Below, piece by piece: positions 30,354 to 39,954 of a stretch of 64,000 nt of DNA. The notes under the pieces were generated by a model, which was given only the letters and a program-made list of their open reading frames with translations, did no database searches and had not been told where the DNA came from. Position numbers and translations under genes: made by a program. Positions within the stretch are counted from its first letter, which is position 1. Every line of letters starts with the position of its first letter. Origin of the DNA: Grimontia indica (GTDB taxonomy: Bacteria; Pseudomonadota; Gammaproteobacteria; Enterobacterales; Vibrionaceae); contig NZ_ANFM02000052.1 of NCBI RefSeq assembly GCF_000333895.2, positions 1 through 64,000 of the forward strand. The letters run 5' to 3'.

Positions 30354-30785
30354 CTCAATGCCTTAATTATCGTACAGGTGAATCATTTTTTGAGCACTTA
30401 ATTGATTAGTTTTTAGATAGTGCGGTATCGCTTCCGTAAACAGAACGGCATCCCATTTAAAAACCTAAAACCCCGCTACATTGAGCCAGAAATAAAAAAA
30501 TAGTGGATTATATGGCATGAAAATTGAGCCTAACTACTCACCTTGACTAACTATTTCATCCTTAAGGTATTTCGATTTAATGTCTCAATAATTAGACAAA
30601 AAGAGCACCAAAGAGGTCGGTAAGATGAGTGGCGAAAAACAGTGCGTTTAAAACGCCGGATGAGATCTGCCTAACAGATTCACCCTCCTAACTGGTCATT
30701 TCGTGAACTACTGCCACGAAATGTCTGTCATATCTGCGTAATCTGTACGCTGGATTGTCAGATTTTGTCTGATAAGACCAGTATT
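30354..30785. other. Long intergenic region upstream of aroQ
   Basis: There is no convincing gene here. A perfect 9-bp inverted repeat CATTTCGTG/CACGAAATG (30697-30705 and 30715-30723, 9-base loop) is the clearest structure. A tiny eight-codon ORF (30625-30651, MSGEKQCV) follows a GAGG but has no support as a leader peptide. The 574-bp length before aroQ is unusual for this compact window. Confidence 0.4.
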
Positions 30786-30816
30786 TTGCTGCCATTTGCG
30801 GTGAATTCTCTATAAT
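30786..30816 (+). promoter_or_regulatory. Candidate aroQ-accBC promoter
   Basis: A consensus -10 TATAAT is at 30811-30816. The best -35 is TTGCTG at 30786-30791 with a long 19-bp spacer. A GCACCC/GGGTGC hairpin (30859-30872) lies in the leader before aroQ. Confidence 0.4.
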
Positions 30817-30927
30817 TGCGAATCAGCAGATGGCTGGAGTGCCATTTTTCAGGTTCTCGCACCCTTGGGTGCTGAAAAGCAGAAGTTAACGCCTTTTCGC
30901 AACAAGAACAGGAACAAAGCGATCAAT

Positions 30928-31383
30928 ATGACGACAAATCGCAAAGTTTTACTTATCAATGGTCCGAACCTGAACATGCTTGGGGTTCGCGAACCAGGCC
31001 ATTACGGACAGCAATCGTTAGATCAGATCGTCGCCGATCTGACGACACTAGCAGCATCTTTCAATATCCAACTTGAACACGTGCAGTCCAATGCGGAGCA
31101 CGTCCTGATTGATACCCTCCATCAGGCCATGGGAAAGGTTGATTTCATCATTATCAACCCAGCCGCGTTCACGCACACCAGCGTGGCGTTGCGAGATGCC
31201 ATTCTCGCTGTCGGCATTCCCTTTATTGAGGTGCACCTTTCAAACGTTCACGCCCGTGAGCCATTCCGTCATCACTCTTACTTCTCTGATAAAGCAGAAG
31301 GCGTGATAGTCGGACTGGGCGCTGACGGTTACGAATTTGCTCTACGTGCGGTCGCCAAGCGTCTGCAAGCAGAGAACAACTGA
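30928..31383 (+). CDS. aroQ: 3-dehydroquinate dehydratase, type II
   Basis: Catalyses the third step of the shikimate pathway by an enolate mechanism. The 151-residue protein has the family N-terminus [13 protein letters not shown], catalytic Tyr in PGHYGQQ, the loop [17 protein letters not shown] and active-site [16 protein letters not shown]. The start is set at MTTNRKVLL, because a longer TTG-initiated frame (30865) runs through a leader hairpin. The SD is weak (AGGAAC, 12 bp away). It heads the conserved aroQ-accB-accC operon. Confidence 0.95.
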   Translation: MTTNRKVLLINGPNLNMLGVREPGHYGQQSLDQIVADLTTLAASFNIQLEHVQSNAEHVLIDTLHQAMGKVDFIIINPAAFTHTSVALRDAILAVGIPFIEVHLSNVHAREPFRHHSYFSDKAEGVIVGLGADGYEFALRAVAKRLQAENN

Positions 31384-31409
31384 ACAATAATTTCAAAGAG
31401 ATAGACATC

Positions 31410-31871
31410 ATGGATATTCGTAAAATCAAAAAACTGATTGAGCTTGTTGAAGAATCTGGCATCGCTGAGCTGGAAATCTCTGAAGGTGAAGAGTCAGTAC
31501 GCATCAGCCGAGCAACCGCGCCAGTTGCCACTCAGGTATACGCAGCACCCGCAGCCGCTCCTGCTCCAGTAGCGGCACCAGCAGCGCCTGCGGCGGCTCC
31601 GGCAGCAGAAGCACCAGCAGTTGAAGCAGAAGTTGCGGGTCACCAGGTTCTGTCTCCAATGGTGGGTACTTTCTACCGCTCTCCAAGCCCAGAAGCGAAG
31701 TCTTTCGTTGAAGTGGGTCAATCAGTCAATGTTGGCGATACCCTTTGCATCGTTGAAGCGATGAAAATGATGAACCAAATCCAAGCAGACAAAGCGGGTG
31801 TAGTGAAAGCTATCCTGTGTGAAGACGGCCAAGCAGTAGAGTTTGACCAAGCTCTGGTCATCATCGAGTAA
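31410..31871 (+). CDS. accB: Biotin carboxyl carrier protein of acetyl-CoA carboxylase
   Basis: The 153-residue carrier of biotin for fatty-acid synthesis. Residues 1-35 form the N-terminal domain ([23 protein letters not shown]). An Ala/Pro-rich linker spans about 40-75, and the C-terminal biotinyl domain carries the modified Lys in EAMKMM at about residue 119. It follows aroQ by 26 bp and precedes accC by 12 bp. Confidence 0.97.
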   Translation: MDIRKIKKLIELVEESGIAELEISEGEESVRISRATAPVATQVYAAPAAAPAPVAAPAAPAAAPAAEAPAVEAEVAGHQVLSPMVGTFYRSPSPEAKSFVEVGQSVNVGDTLCIVEAMKMMNQIQADKAGVVKAILCEDGQAVEFDQALVIIE

Positions 31872-31883
31872 TCGAGGACAGCT

Positions 31884-33230
31884 ATGTTAGATAAAATTGT
31901 CATCGCTAACCGCGGTGAAATTGCGCTTCGCATCCTTCGTGCGTGTAAAGAGCTCGGCATCAAAACGGTTGCCGTTCACTCCACCGCCGATCGCGATCTG
32001 AAGCACGTATTGCTGGCAGACGAATCTATCTGTATCGGTCCTGCATCAAGCGTTGAAAGTTACCTGAACATCCCACGCATTATCAGTGCTGCAGAAGTGA
32101 CTGGTGCGGTGGCTATCCACCCAGGTTACGGCTTCCTGTCAGAGAATGCAGATTTTGCAGAGCAGGTAGAGCAATCAGGCTTCATTTTCGTTGGTCCTCG
32201 CGCTGAAACTATCCGCCTGATGGGTGACAAAGTGTCTGCCATCAACGCGATGAAAAAAGCGGGCGTACCTTGTGTACCAGGTTCTGATGGTCCGCTTGAC
32301 GACGACGAGTCTAAGAACAAGGCTTTCGCAAAACGCATCGGCTACCCTGTGATCATCAAAGCATCCGGTGGTGGTGGTGGTCGCGGTATGCGTGTGGTTC
32401 GTTCTGAAGCAGAACTGACTGACGCTATTGCCATGACCCGCGCAGAAGCAAAAGCTGCCTTCAACAATGACATGGTTTACATGGAGAAATTCCTAGAAAA
32501 CCCACGCCACGTTGAAGTGCAGGTTCTGGCTGATGGTCAGGGCGGTGCGATTCACTTAGGTGAGCGTGACTGTTCGATGCAGCGCCGTCACCAGAAGGTT
32601 GTTGAAGAAGCGCCAGCGCCGGGTATCACTGCTGAAATGCGCAAGTACATCGGTGAACGTTGTTGCCGCGCGTGTCTGGAAATCGGCTACCGCGGTGCAG
32701 GTACGTTTGAGTTCCTGTACGAAAACGGTGAGTTCTACTTCATTGAGATGAACACCCGTATTCAGGTTGAACACCCTGTGACCGAAATGGTAACCGGCGT
32801 TGACCTGATCAAAGAGCAGCTTCGCATTGCCGCTGGCCAGCCTCTGTCATTCACGCAAGATGACATCCAAATCCGCGGCCACGCGATTGAGTGTCGTATC
32901 AACGCGGAAGACCCAGAGCGCTTCCTGCCAAGCCCAGGCAAAATCGATCGCTTCCATGCGCCAGGCGGCATGGGTGTGCGTTGGGAATCTCATGTGTACT
33001 CAGGCTATTCAGTGCCACCACACTATGATTCCATGATTGGTAAACTGATCTGCTTTGGTGAAAACCGTGACGTGGCCATTGCGCGTATGCGTAACGCCCT
33101 GCAGGAAACCATCATTGATGGCATCAAAACCAACATTCCTCTTCAGCTGGAAATCATGAAAGATGAGAACTTCCAGCACGGTGGTGCAAACATCCACTAC
33201 CTGGAGAAGAAGCTGGGCATTCAGAAGTAA
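31884..33230 (+). CDS. accC: Biotin carboxylase subunit of acetyl-CoA carboxylase
   Basis: Carboxylates biotin on AccB using ATP and bicarbonate. The 448-residue ATP-grasp enzyme starts [20 protein letters not shown]. It has the Gly-rich ATP loop [12 protein letters not shown] (about 159-170), the catalytic [21 protein letters not shown] and the [18 protein letters not shown] region. GAGGA precedes the ATG. It is co-transcribed with accB, and a terminator follows. Confidence 0.97.
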   Translation: MLDKIVIANRGEIALRILRACKELGIKTVAVHSTADRDLKHVLLADESICIGPASSVESYLNIPRIISAAEVTGAVAIHPGYGFLSENADFAEQVEQSGFIFVGPRAETIRLMGDKVSAINAMKKAGVPCVPGSDGPLDDDESKNKAFAKRIGYPVIIKASGGGGGRGMRVVRSEAELTDAIAMTRAEAKAAFNNDMVYMEKFLENPRHVEVQVLADGQGGAIHLGERDCSMQRRHQKVVEEAPAPGITAEMRKYIGERCCRACLEIGYRGAGTFEFLYENGEFYFIEMNTRIQVEHPVTEMVTGVDLIKEQLRIAAGQPLSFTQDDIQIRGHAIECRINAEDPERFLPSPGKIDRFHAPGGMGVRWESHVYSGYSVPPHYDSMIGKLICFGENRDVAIARMRNALQETIIDGIKTNIPLQLEIMKDENFQHGGANIHYLEKKLGIQK

Positions 33231-33245
33231 TTCTGAGCCAAAGCC

Positions 33246-33273
33246 AAAAGGTCGCGTTTACGCGGCCTTTTTT
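33246..33273 (+). terminator. Terminator after accC
   Basis: An 11-bp stem with one G-U pair (33246-33256 with 33261-33271, loop TTTA) ends in T6. Confidence 0.85.
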
Positions 33274-33382
33274 GTTTTTCGCGCCCAAACCCTGCACGTA
33301 TAAATCTGTCACATTCTCCGTGGTTTTGTCACAATAGCCCCCTTATCAACACTCTCTTATCGCGTTAAGTAAGAAGGCTCTA

Positions 33383-33664
33383 ATGAAGACACTTAGCAGC
33401 CGATACCGCCAGGCTCACAAGGAAGCCAAATGGGCGATTGCACTCGCACTCGCGTATTTTGCATGGTGGTACGGATTTGCCTATGGTCTGGCCCCAGAAG
33501 GAATTGAACAGACTCCCCCGACGCTCTATTTCGGTTTGCCACTTTGGTTTTTAATGGCATGCGTTATCGGCCCCCTTTTATTTACCCTGCTGTGCGCACT
33601 GATGGTGAAAATCCTCTACAAAGACATGCCACTCGACATCGAAGAGGAGGAGTCTGATGAATAG
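33383..33664 (+). CDS. yhdT: YhdT family membrane protein (PanF partner)
   Basis: A 93-residue protein with two hydrophobic helices (about 19-38 and 52-75) and an acidic C-terminus. It belongs to DUF997/YhdT, always encoded immediately before panF. The stop overlaps the start of panF by 8 bp, indicating translational coupling. It is probably the small subunit of the sodium/pantothenate symporter, analogous to the DUF4212 partner elsewhere in this window; this role is inferred. Confidence 0.9.
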   Translation: MKTLSSRYRQAHKEAKWAIALALAYFAWWYGFAYGLAPEGIEQTPPTLYFGLPLWFLMACVIGPLLFTLLCALMVKILYKDMPLDIEEEESDE

Positions 33665-35111
33665 TCAGCTTCTTATCCCGATGGCGTTGTATCTGGTCGC
33701 CGTGTTTGCGCTGGCCATTTATTCGCGCAAACAAGGAGATCGCAGCGGCGGGTTCCTGAATGAATACCTGCTCGGCAGCCGAAGCATGGGCGGTTTTGTA
33801 CTCGCCATGACGCTCGCGGCCACCTATGCCAGTGCAAGTTCATTTATCGGCGGCCCCGGTGCGGCATACAAAATGGGGCTCGGATGGGTGCTGCTGGCGA
33901 TGATCCAGTTACCTGCAGCCTGGCTGACGCTCGGTGTGCTCGGGAAGAAATTCGCCATTGAATCTCGTCGTCACAATGCACTCACCCTAAATGACATGCT
34001 CTATGCGCGCTACAAAAACCGCGCCGTAGTGATATTTTCCTCTCTCGCGTTGTTGCTGGCCTTTTTCGGCACCATGGTGGTTCAGTTCGTTGGTGGCGCA
34101 CGCTTGCTGCAGACTGTCACTGGGCTTTCCTATACCCACGGTCTGATGCTGTTTGCCTTGACGGTGGGCGTTTACACCACCATCGGCGGATTTCGCGCTG
34201 TAGTCATGACCGACACCGTGCAGGGCATCATGATGATCATCGGCACTATTGCGTTGCTGGTTGGCATCATCCACGCCGGTGGCAGTCTGGGTGAGATGAT
34301 TACTGACCTTCACGCTATCGACCCTGCACTTGTAACGCCTTACGGGCCGAATAACTTCCTGTCAGAGCCGTTTATGCTGAGCTTCTGGGTATTGGTCTGT
34401 TTTGGTGTTATTGGCCTTCCCCATGCAGCGGTGCGTTGCATGTCTTACAAATCCAGTAAATCGCTGCATAAAGGCATGGTGATCAGTACAGCGATGGTAG
34501 CCCTTCTGATGCTGGGCATGCATTTGGCCGGTGCGCTGGGCCGCGCCATTGTTCCGGAAATTGCTAACCCGGATCAGATCATGCCGACCCTGATGATGAC
34601 GGTTTTGCCCCCAGTCGTTGCCGGTGTGTTCCTGGCAGGCCCAATGGCGGCGATTATGTCGACCATCGACTCGCAACTCATTCAGGCATCTGCGACGCTG
34701 CTGAAGGACTTGTATCTCAACTACATCAATCCTAATGCCGCCAAAGCACCGGATGCAGAAAGCAAATTACCCAAACTCTCTTTATGGGTAACGGGTATTT
34801 TCTCGCTGCTGGTATTTGTCGCGGCCACCAACCCGCCTGACATGATCATCTGGCTGAACCTGCTCGCCTTTGGCGGTATGCAGGCCGTGTTCCTGTGGCC
34901 TTTGGTGCTTGGCCTTTACTGGAAGAAAGCCTCCGCTTCAGGTGCGTTAGCATCCATGATTACAGGCCTTGGCAGCTATGCCGCGCTTTCGACCTTTAAA
35001 CCGGACATGAGCGGTGTACACGCCATTGTGCCTTCACTAGCCATCAGTCTGTTTGCCTTCCTGCTTGTTAGCAGCCTGCAATACAGGAAGGCGCACCCAG
35101 CAACCGCATAA
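33657..35111 (+). CDS. panF: Sodium/pantothenate symporter
   Basis: An inner-membrane SSS-family transporter importing pantothenate with Na+, for CoA synthesis. The 484-residue protein has about thirteen helices and typical motifs such as ATYASASSFIGGPGAAYKMGLG and MSTIDSQLIQASATLLKD. It overlaps yhdT by 8 bp and precedes prmA as in E. coli. A terminator follows. It shows no anomaly. Confidence 0.94.
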   Translation: MNSQLLIPMALYLVAVFALAIYSRKQGDRSGGFLNEYLLGSRSMGGFVLAMTLAATYASASSFIGGPGAAYKMGLGWVLLAMIQLPAAWLTLGVLGKKFAIESRRHNALTLNDMLYARYKNRAVVIFSSLALLLAFFGTMVVQFVGGARLLQTVTGLSYTHGLMLFALTVGVYTTIGGFRAVVMTDTVQGIMMIIGTIALLVGIIHAGGSLGEMITDLHAIDPALVTPYGPNNFLSEPFMLSFWVLVCFGVIGLPHAAVRCMSYKSSKSLHKGMVISTAMVALLMLGMHLAGALGRAIVPEIANPDQIMPTLMMTVLPPVVAGVFLAGPMAAIMSTIDSQLIQASATLLKDLYLNYINPNAAKAPDAESKLPKLSLWVTGIFSLLVFVAATNPPDMIIWLNLLAFGGMQAVFLWPLVLGLYWKKASASGALASMITGLGSYAALSTFKPDMSGVHAIVPSLAISLFAFLLVSSLQYRKAHPATA

Positions 35112-35117
35112 CTCCTC

Positions 35118-35141
35118 AGGGCAGCATTCGCTGCCCTTTTT
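35118..35141 (+). terminator. Terminator after panF
   Basis: AGGGCAGC/GCTGCCCT 8-bp stem (35118-35125 and 35130-35137, loop ATTC) followed by T4-C. Confidence 0.85.
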
Positions 35142-35245
35142 CTTCCTTTCTTAACCCTGACAGTACTAAGGCTATGCGGTCTGACTACTTTTTATGCTAG
35201 ACTCCGCGCCTTAAAATCGTCGTTAAACGAAGAAGTGAAGAAACC

Positions 35246-36130
35246 ATGCCTTGGATTCAAATCAAACTGAACGCAACCGCAGAAACGGCTGAAGCCATTG
35301 GTGACATGCTGATGGAAGAAGCTGGTGCGTTGTCAGTCACTTTCCTTGATGCCAAAGACACCCCAGTGTTTGAACCTATGCCGGGAGAAACCCGTCTGTG
35401 GGGCGAAACTGACATCGTCGCACTGTATGACGCAGAAACCGACATGAATGCAGTAGTGGCTATCCTGAAAAACAGCCCGCTGCTGGATGAAAACTTCACG
35501 CACAAAATTGAACAGTTGGAAGACAAAGACTGGGAACGCGCCTGGATGGATAACTTCAAGCCGATGCGTTTTGGTCAGCGTCTTTGGGTTTGCCCAAGCT
35601 GGTGTGATGCACCAGAGCCAGATGCCGTCAACATCATGCTTGATCCTGGTCTGGCATTCGGTACCGGTACTCACCCAACGACAGCACTCTGCCTCGAGTG
35701 GCTGGACGGGCTGGACTTGTCTGGCAAGACAGTGATCGACTTCGGTTGCGGCTCAGGCATTTTGTCGCTGGCTGCACTCCTGCTGGGCGCAGAGAAAGTC
35801 ATCGGTATCGATATCGACCCACAAGCACTGCAAGCATCTAAAGCCAATGCAGAGCGCAATGGCGTCGCAGATCGCCTTGAGCTTTACCTGCCTCAAGATC
35901 AGCCAGAAAGCCTGCAAGCAGAAGTCGTGGTTGCCAACATTCTGGCAGGTCCACTTCGTGAGCTTTCTCCAATCATCAAAAGCCTGATCGCCCCACAAGG
36001 TGTACTGGCGATGTCCGGTGTATTGGATAGTCAGGCTGAGTCTGTTGCCGACTGTTACCGCGATGAACTCAGCGTTGACGCGATTGTCGAAAAAGAGGAA
36101 TGGTGCCGCATCACTGCGTGCAGAGCCTAA
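35246..36130 (+). CDS. prmA: Ribosomal protein L11 methyltransferase
   Basis: An SAM-dependent enzyme that trimethylates ribosomal protein L11. The 294-residue protein has an N-terminal substrate-recognition domain (about 1-60, [20 protein letters not shown]) and a Rossmann methyltransferase domain with motif [20 protein letters not shown] (about 163-180) and the NILAGPL region. AGAAGTGAAG provides a weak ribosome-binding site. It is upstream of dusB-fis as in other gammaproteobacteria. Confidence 0.96.
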   Translation: MPWIQIKLNATAETAEAIGDMLMEEAGALSVTFLDAKDTPVFEPMPGETRLWGETDIVALYDAETDMNAVVAILKNSPLLDENFTHKIEQLEDKDWERAWMDNFKPMRFGQRLWVCPSWCDAPEPDAVNIMLDPGLAFGTGTHPTTALCLEWLDGLDLSGKTVIDFGCGSGILSLAALLLGAEKVIGIDIDPQALQASKANAERNGVADRLELYLPQDQPESLQAEVVVANILAGPLRELSPIIKSLIAPQGVLAMSGVLDSQAESVADCYRDELSVDAIVEKEEWCRITACRA

Positions 36131-36217
36131 CCCAGTGATAATTGAACAATTTTTGTACTAAAAAATTGAATTATCTGGATTTTTGAAAAATCAAGGCAAA
36201 ACGCTCAAATATTGGCC

Positions 36218-36246
36218 TTTTCAGAGCAGGAAAAAATGCGTAAAAT
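36218..36246 (+). promoter_or_regulatory. dusB-fis promoter with GC-rich discriminator
   Basis: TTTTCA (36218-36223) and TAAAAT (36241-36246) are spaced by 17 bp. They are followed by GCGCGCCC, a discriminator typical of stringently controlled promoters such as that of fis. If real, it places the transcription start near 36253-36256 and rules out the longer dusB starts. Confidence 0.55.
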
Positions 36247-36277
36247 GCGCGCCCTTGCTGACATAGAAGGTATCCCC

Positions 36278-37243
36278 TTGCAAATCGGACCATACAAACT
36301 GGAAAACCAACTTATCGTGGCGCCTATGGCAGGCGTAACTGACAGACCTTTCCGCGAACTCTGTTTGCGCTACGGGGCTGGCATGGCGGTAAGTGAAATG
36401 ATGTCTTCCAATCCGGCGATGTGGCACACGGCCAAATCAAGAAACCGGATGGTTCATCTCGATGAAAAGGGGATCCGTTCTGTTCAGATCGCTGGCGCTG
36501 AGCCAGCACTGATGGCAGATGCCGCACGCTTCTGTGTTGAAAACGGCGCGCAAATCGTCGACATCAACATGGGTTGCCCGGTAAAGAAGGTCAATAAGAA
36601 ACTGGCTGGATCAGCATTGCTGACCCGACCGGATATCATTGAGCAAATCCTGAAAGCAGTGGTTTCTGCAGTGGACGTTCCCGTCACGCTGAAAACCCGG
36701 ACAGGCTGGGATCCGGACAACAAGAATTGTGTCCAGATCGCCAAAATGGCCGAAGACTGTGGCATTCAGGCGTTGGCCCTTCACGGCCGCACACGCGCTT
36801 GCATGTATAAAGGGGAAGCTGAGTACGACAGCATCAGAGCGGTCAAAGAAGCTATCTCTATCCCGGTTATCGCCAACGGGGATATCGATTCGCCTCAGAA
36901 AGCCAAATTTGTGCTCGATTACACAGGTGCCGATGCCTTAATGATTGGCCGCCCTGCACAAGGGCGTCCTTGGATTTTCCGCGAAATCCAACATTACCTT
37001 GCCACGGGTGAAGCACTCGATGCGCCACCGATGGAAGAGGTAAAAGCAATTTTGTTGGGCCATGTTCAGGGGCTTCACCAGTTTTATGGTGAGCTAAAAG
37101 GACTGCGTATCGCGCGTAAGCACGTGAGCTGGTACCTGAAAGAACATGACCAAATTGGCGATTTTCGCCAGACTTTCAACGCAATCGAAGACGCTCACGA
37201 GCAGATCGATGCGCTGCAAGATTACTTCGAAAACGTTGCATAA
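36278..37243 (+). CDS. dusB: tRNA-dihydrouridine synthase B
   Basis: A flavoenzyme that reduces U17 in tRNA. I chose the TTG at 36278, preceded by GAAGGT, because it yields a 321-residue protein beginning [L/M][18 protein letters not shown], like E. coli DusB in length and N-terminus. Longer frames (36212 TTG, 36236 ATG) would overlap a likely promoter. Key motifs are [19 protein letters not shown] with the catalytic Cys, [15 protein letters not shown] and ANGDIDSP. It lies 22 bp upstream of fis in the conserved operon. Confidence 0.9.
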   Translation: MQIGPYKLENQLIVAPMAGVTDRPFRELCLRYGAGMAVSEMMSSNPAMWHTAKSRNRMVHLDEKGIRSVQIAGAEPALMADAARFCVENGAQIVDINMGCPVKKVNKKLAGSALLTRPDIIEQILKAVVSAVDVPVTLKTRTGWDPDNKNCVQIAKMAEDCGIQALALHGRTRACMYKGEAEYDSIRAVKEAISIPVIANGDIDSPQKAKFVLDYTGADALMIGRPAQGRPWIFREIQHYLATGEALDAPPMEEVKAILLGHVQGLHQFYGELKGLRIARKHVSWYLKEHDQIGDFRQTFNAIEDAHEQIDALQDYFENVA

Positions 37244-37265
37244 ATACGAGAAGAGCTGACAGAGT

Positions 37266-37562
37266 ATGTTCGAACAAAACCTGACTTCAGAAGCATTGAC
37301 AGTGACTACTGTGACTTCACAAGATCAAATCACCCAGAAGCCACTGCGTGACTCAGTAAAAGCCTCCCTGAAAAACTACCTAGCGCAGTTGAATGGCCAG
37401 GAAGTCAATGACCTGTACGAGCTGGTACTGGCAGAAGTTGAGCAACCACTGCTGGACACCATCATGCAATACACTCGCGGTAACCAAACCCGCGCAGCAA
37501 CCATGATGGGTATCAACCGTGGTACTCTGCGTAAGAAACTGAAAAAGTACGGCATGAACTAA
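37266..37562 (+). CDS. fis: Nucleoid protein and rRNA activator Fis
   Basis: A 98-residue DNA-bending protein, exactly the canonical length. The C-terminal helix-turn-helix reads [29 protein letters not shown], shown here in part only as [17 protein letters not shown]. The N-terminal mobile arms and dimerisation helices are intact. It is co-transcribed with dusB under a stringent-type promoter and activates rRNA promoters such as the one at the left edge of this window. Confidence 0.97.
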   Translation: MFEQNLTSEALTVTTVTSQDQITQKPLRDSVKASLKNYLAQLNGQEVNDLYELVLAEVEQPLLDTIMQYTRGNQTRAATMMGINRGTLRKKLKKYGMN

Positions 37563-37588
37563 GTTCCGCTAACTTAACAGTTTTCAGT

Positions 37589-37616
37589 AAAAGCCAGGCT
37601 GCGAAGTCTGGCTTTT
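37589..37616 (+). terminator. Terminator after fis
   Basis: AAAAGCCAG (37589-37597) pairs with CTGGCTTTT (37608-37616) around a 10-base loop. Confidence 0.75.
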
Positions 37617-37720
37617 ATGTTTTCTAGCCCAACGCAGAATCACACTGCCCCTCTGATGCTCCTTCGTTATATACTCCCTGCTGTATCCGGCCGCACGATA
37701 GACTTTTTCGGGAGAACACC

Positions 37721-38872
37721 ATGGCTCAGGCTAACGCCTCAACAAACACCGCAGACAGCAAACCGGGCATTTTGCATATTTGCCTGTCAACGGGCTGGGG
37801 CGGTCTGGAAATGTACCCATCACGTATGGGCAAAGAGTTTATCGATAAAGGTTACCGAGTCTTTGGTCTTGCCTCGGAAAACTCCCGTGTAGCCAACGCG
37901 ATGAAAGATGCCGGCATGGACGTTTTTACCGTGCCGAAGAAAGCTGCGCTTTTCGGTCCAACACTCTTCGGCCTCAATAAGTGGCTAAAAGCGAACAATG
38001 TGCAAATTGTGCATTGCCACAAATCTGGCGACATCCTCGTTTCTGCACTTCTAAACATACTGACCCGCCGCTACACCCTGTTTACCGAACACATGGGTGT
38101 GAAACGCCCGAAAAAAGACATCTATCACCGCTGGGTTTACCGACACGTTGATCAGGTACTGTCTATCAGTAATGAAACTTATCAACGTAATATCAAGGCA
38201 CTGCCCGTAGCAGAAAGTAAAATCGAGAGACTGTGGCTTGGTACCTACATCGAGCAAAAGCAGTTTAGCGAAGACAATCGCCCTCACCTGTTAGCCGATG
38301 AATATGAGCTATCTCACGACACCACGTTTATCGGCTCCGTAGGGCGGATTTGTGATGGTAAAGGCCAGGCAGATTTGTTGGCAGGCTTTGAGCTTATCGC
38401 TGCCGATTACCCGGACGCCCATTTAGTGCTGATTGGTGGACTGAACCCTGATGAGGGTGCAGACGAAGCCTTTTCACAATTGCTGCAAGAAAAAGCGAAG
38501 GCTTCTCCTTTCTCTGACCGCGTCCATCTGGCCGGTTACTGTAAAAACGTTCCGACTCTGTTGGAAGAAATTCAAATTGTCTGTCTGCCGTATTGGAACG
38601 AGGCATTTGGTCTGACGGCCATTGAAGCTATGGCGCAACACTGTGCTTTAGTGGTATCCAACACAGGTGCGCTGCCAGAAATTCTTGAAGAGACTGGTGT
38701 GTACTGCACACCAAAGGATGCCGAATCAATCGCTGTAGGGCTCAAGCTCTATCTGGATGACGAGTCATTGCGTGCATCAAACGCTGCCAATGCCTATCAA
38801 CGCGCGCTGGAACATTTCTCCATGCAGGGTCATGCAGATAAGCTAGAGCAGATTTACCTTCGCGGTCTTTGA
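37721..38872 (+). CDS. Glycosyltransferase family 4 (GT-B)
   Basis: A 383-residue glycosyltransferase. The N-terminal acceptor domain begins GILHICLSTGWGGLEMYPSRM. The C-terminal domain holds FIGSVGRICDGKGQADLLAGF and the nucleotide-sugar binding E-x7-E motif (EAFGLTAIEAMAQHCALVVSNTG). GGGAG precedes the ATG. It stands alone between two terminators, not inside an LPS cluster, so the acceptor (LPS core or another glycolipid) is unclear. Confidence 0.87.
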   Translation: MAQANASTNTADSKPGILHICLSTGWGGLEMYPSRMGKEFIDKGYRVFGLASENSRVANAMKDAGMDVFTVPKKAALFGPTLFGLNKWLKANNVQIVHCHKSGDILVSALLNILTRRYTLFTEHMGVKRPKKDIYHRWVYRHVDQVLSISNETYQRNIKALPVAESKIERLWLGTYIEQKQFSEDNRPHLLADEYELSHDTTFIGSVGRICDGKGQADLLAGFELIAADYPDAHLVLIGGLNPDEGADEAFSQLLQEKAKASPFSDRVHLAGYCKNVPTLLEEIQIVCLPYWNEAFGLTAIEAMAQHCALVVSNTGALPEILEETGVYCTPKDAESIAVGLKLYLDDESLRASNAANAYQRALEHFSMQGHADKLEQIYLRGL

Positions 38873-38888
38873 TAGATCTCAGAAACAG

Positions 38889-38913
38889 AAAAAGCGCCGT
38901 TTAGGCGCTTTTT
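38889..38913. terminator. Bidirectional terminator between GT gene and ppnP
   Basis: AGCGCC/GGCGCT stem (38893-38898 and 38904-38909, loop GTTTA) flanked by A5 and T5, between convergent genes. Confidence 0.85.
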
Positions 38914-38932
38914 GCTTATCATTTGCAGTGAA

Positions 38933-39211
38933 TTACAAGTATTCACAAAGGTATGCGGTCGTTTGCTCTACCTTCACCTGGAAAGACGACTCACCCGGGA
39001 CTTCGAAGTTATCACCTGAACCGAAGGTTTCCCACTCAATGTGGCCTGGCAGCTTCACTGTCAGTTCACCTTTCACGACATGCATACGCTCAGGTGCCGC
39101 AGTACCGAAGGTGTATTCACCGACTTCCATCACGCCCACGCTCAATGGACCTTTGTTTTCAAAGCTGATGGACTTTACGCCACCATCAAAATATTCGTTA
39201 ACCTTTAACAT
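38933..39211 (-). CDS. ppnP: Pyrimidine/purine nucleoside phosphorylase PpnP
   Basis: A small cupin-fold phosphorylase (DUF1255, formerly YaiE) that splits several nucleosides with phosphate. The 92-residue protein starts [15 protein letters not shown] and ends TTAYLCEYL, matching the family ends. The longer in-frame start (39259) lacks an SD; TAGGGA lies 6 bp before the chosen ATG. The typical [20 protein letters not shown] core is intact. Confidence 0.93.
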   Translation of the reverse strand: MLKVNEYFDGGVKSISFENKGPLSVGVMEVGEYTFGTAAPERMHVVKGELTVKLPGHIEWETFGSGDNFEVPGESSFQVKVEQTTAYLCEYL

Positions 39212-39402
39212 CTGTTTCCCTACTTTCGTACTCCTGTCGAGTTTCTCCGACGCTACCATACAATTTTCACGTTCCCAAACAAATTTTCCGGGTTACCGGG
39301 TCTATTTTCACGTGGCTGAGGTAAGTTGCTTATTTCTCAGTCATACCGTGATAAATCTGGCTATGATTGGCTAAAAGGAAAATTAACTAAAAGGAGAGCA
39401 AA

Positions 39403-39903
39403 ATGTCTCAAATCCTATTTCAGGGTCAACCAATACCGCTAAATGGCTCGCTCCCCCAAGCTGGCTCAGAAGCTCCTTCGTTTGTACTGACAGCGGGCGA
39501 TTTGTCAGACCTCACTTTAGACACCTTTCGTGGTAATAAAGTGGTACTGAATATCTTCCCAAGTATCGACACTCCAACGTGCGCAAACAGCGTGCGTAAA
39601 TTCAATGAAAAAGCCGCCTCACTTGGTAATACCAAGGTCGTTTGTATCTCAGCGGACTTACCTTTTGCTGCCAGTCGATTTTGTGAATTAGAAGGGTTGG
39701 AGAATGTGCAGCACGCATCAACCTTCAGAAGTCCATCTTTCATCGAGGACTATGGCTTAGCCATTGCAGAGGGGCCACTTAGAGGGCTATCAGCCCGCGC
39801 GGTTGTCGTGCTTAACGAAGGTGGTGTCGTTAAACATGTTGAGCTGGTTAATGAGCTGGCGGATGAACCTGATTATGATTCAGCGTTGGCCGCGCTAGCT
39901 TAA
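39403..39903 (+). CDS. tpx: Thiol peroxidase Tpx
   Basis: An atypical 2-Cys peroxiredoxin that reduces hydroperoxides using thioredoxin. The 166-residue protein has peroxidatic Cys in SIDTPTCANSV (about residue 60) and the resolving Cys in SRFCELEGLENV (about residue 94), as in Tpx. AAAGGAG precedes the ATG by 6-7 bp. It stands alone, convergent with zntR, with a long hairpin between them. Confidence 0.94.
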   Translation: MSQILFQGQPIPLNGSLPQAGSEAPSFVLTAGDLSDLTLDTFRGNKVVLNIFPSIDTPTCANSVRKFNEKAASLGNTKVVCISADLPFAASRFCELEGLENVQHASTFRSPSFIEDYGLAIAEGPLRGLSARAVVVLNEGGVVKHVELVNELADEPDYDSALAALA

Positions 39904-39916
39904 CTATATGTAAACA

Positions 39917-39946
39917 GGGAAAGGAAGAGGCACCTCTTTCTTTCCC
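39917..39946. terminator. Long hairpin between convergent tpx and zntR
   Basis: A 14-bp stem with one G-U pair (39917-39930 with 39933-39946) and a 2-base gap. It lies after the tpx stop and just beyond the zntR stop. T tracts are weak on both strands, but it probably limits read-through. Confidence 0.55.
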
Positions 39947-39954
39947 TCTCTTAG

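Noticed and set aside
30625-30651. Eight-codon leader peptide upstream of aroQ
   Set aside because: No regulatory codon run, no terminator/antiterminator pair, and too far from aroQ.
30865-30927. Longer aroQ start (TTG at 30865)
   Set aside because: It translates a leader hairpin and adds 21 residues not typical of AroQ.
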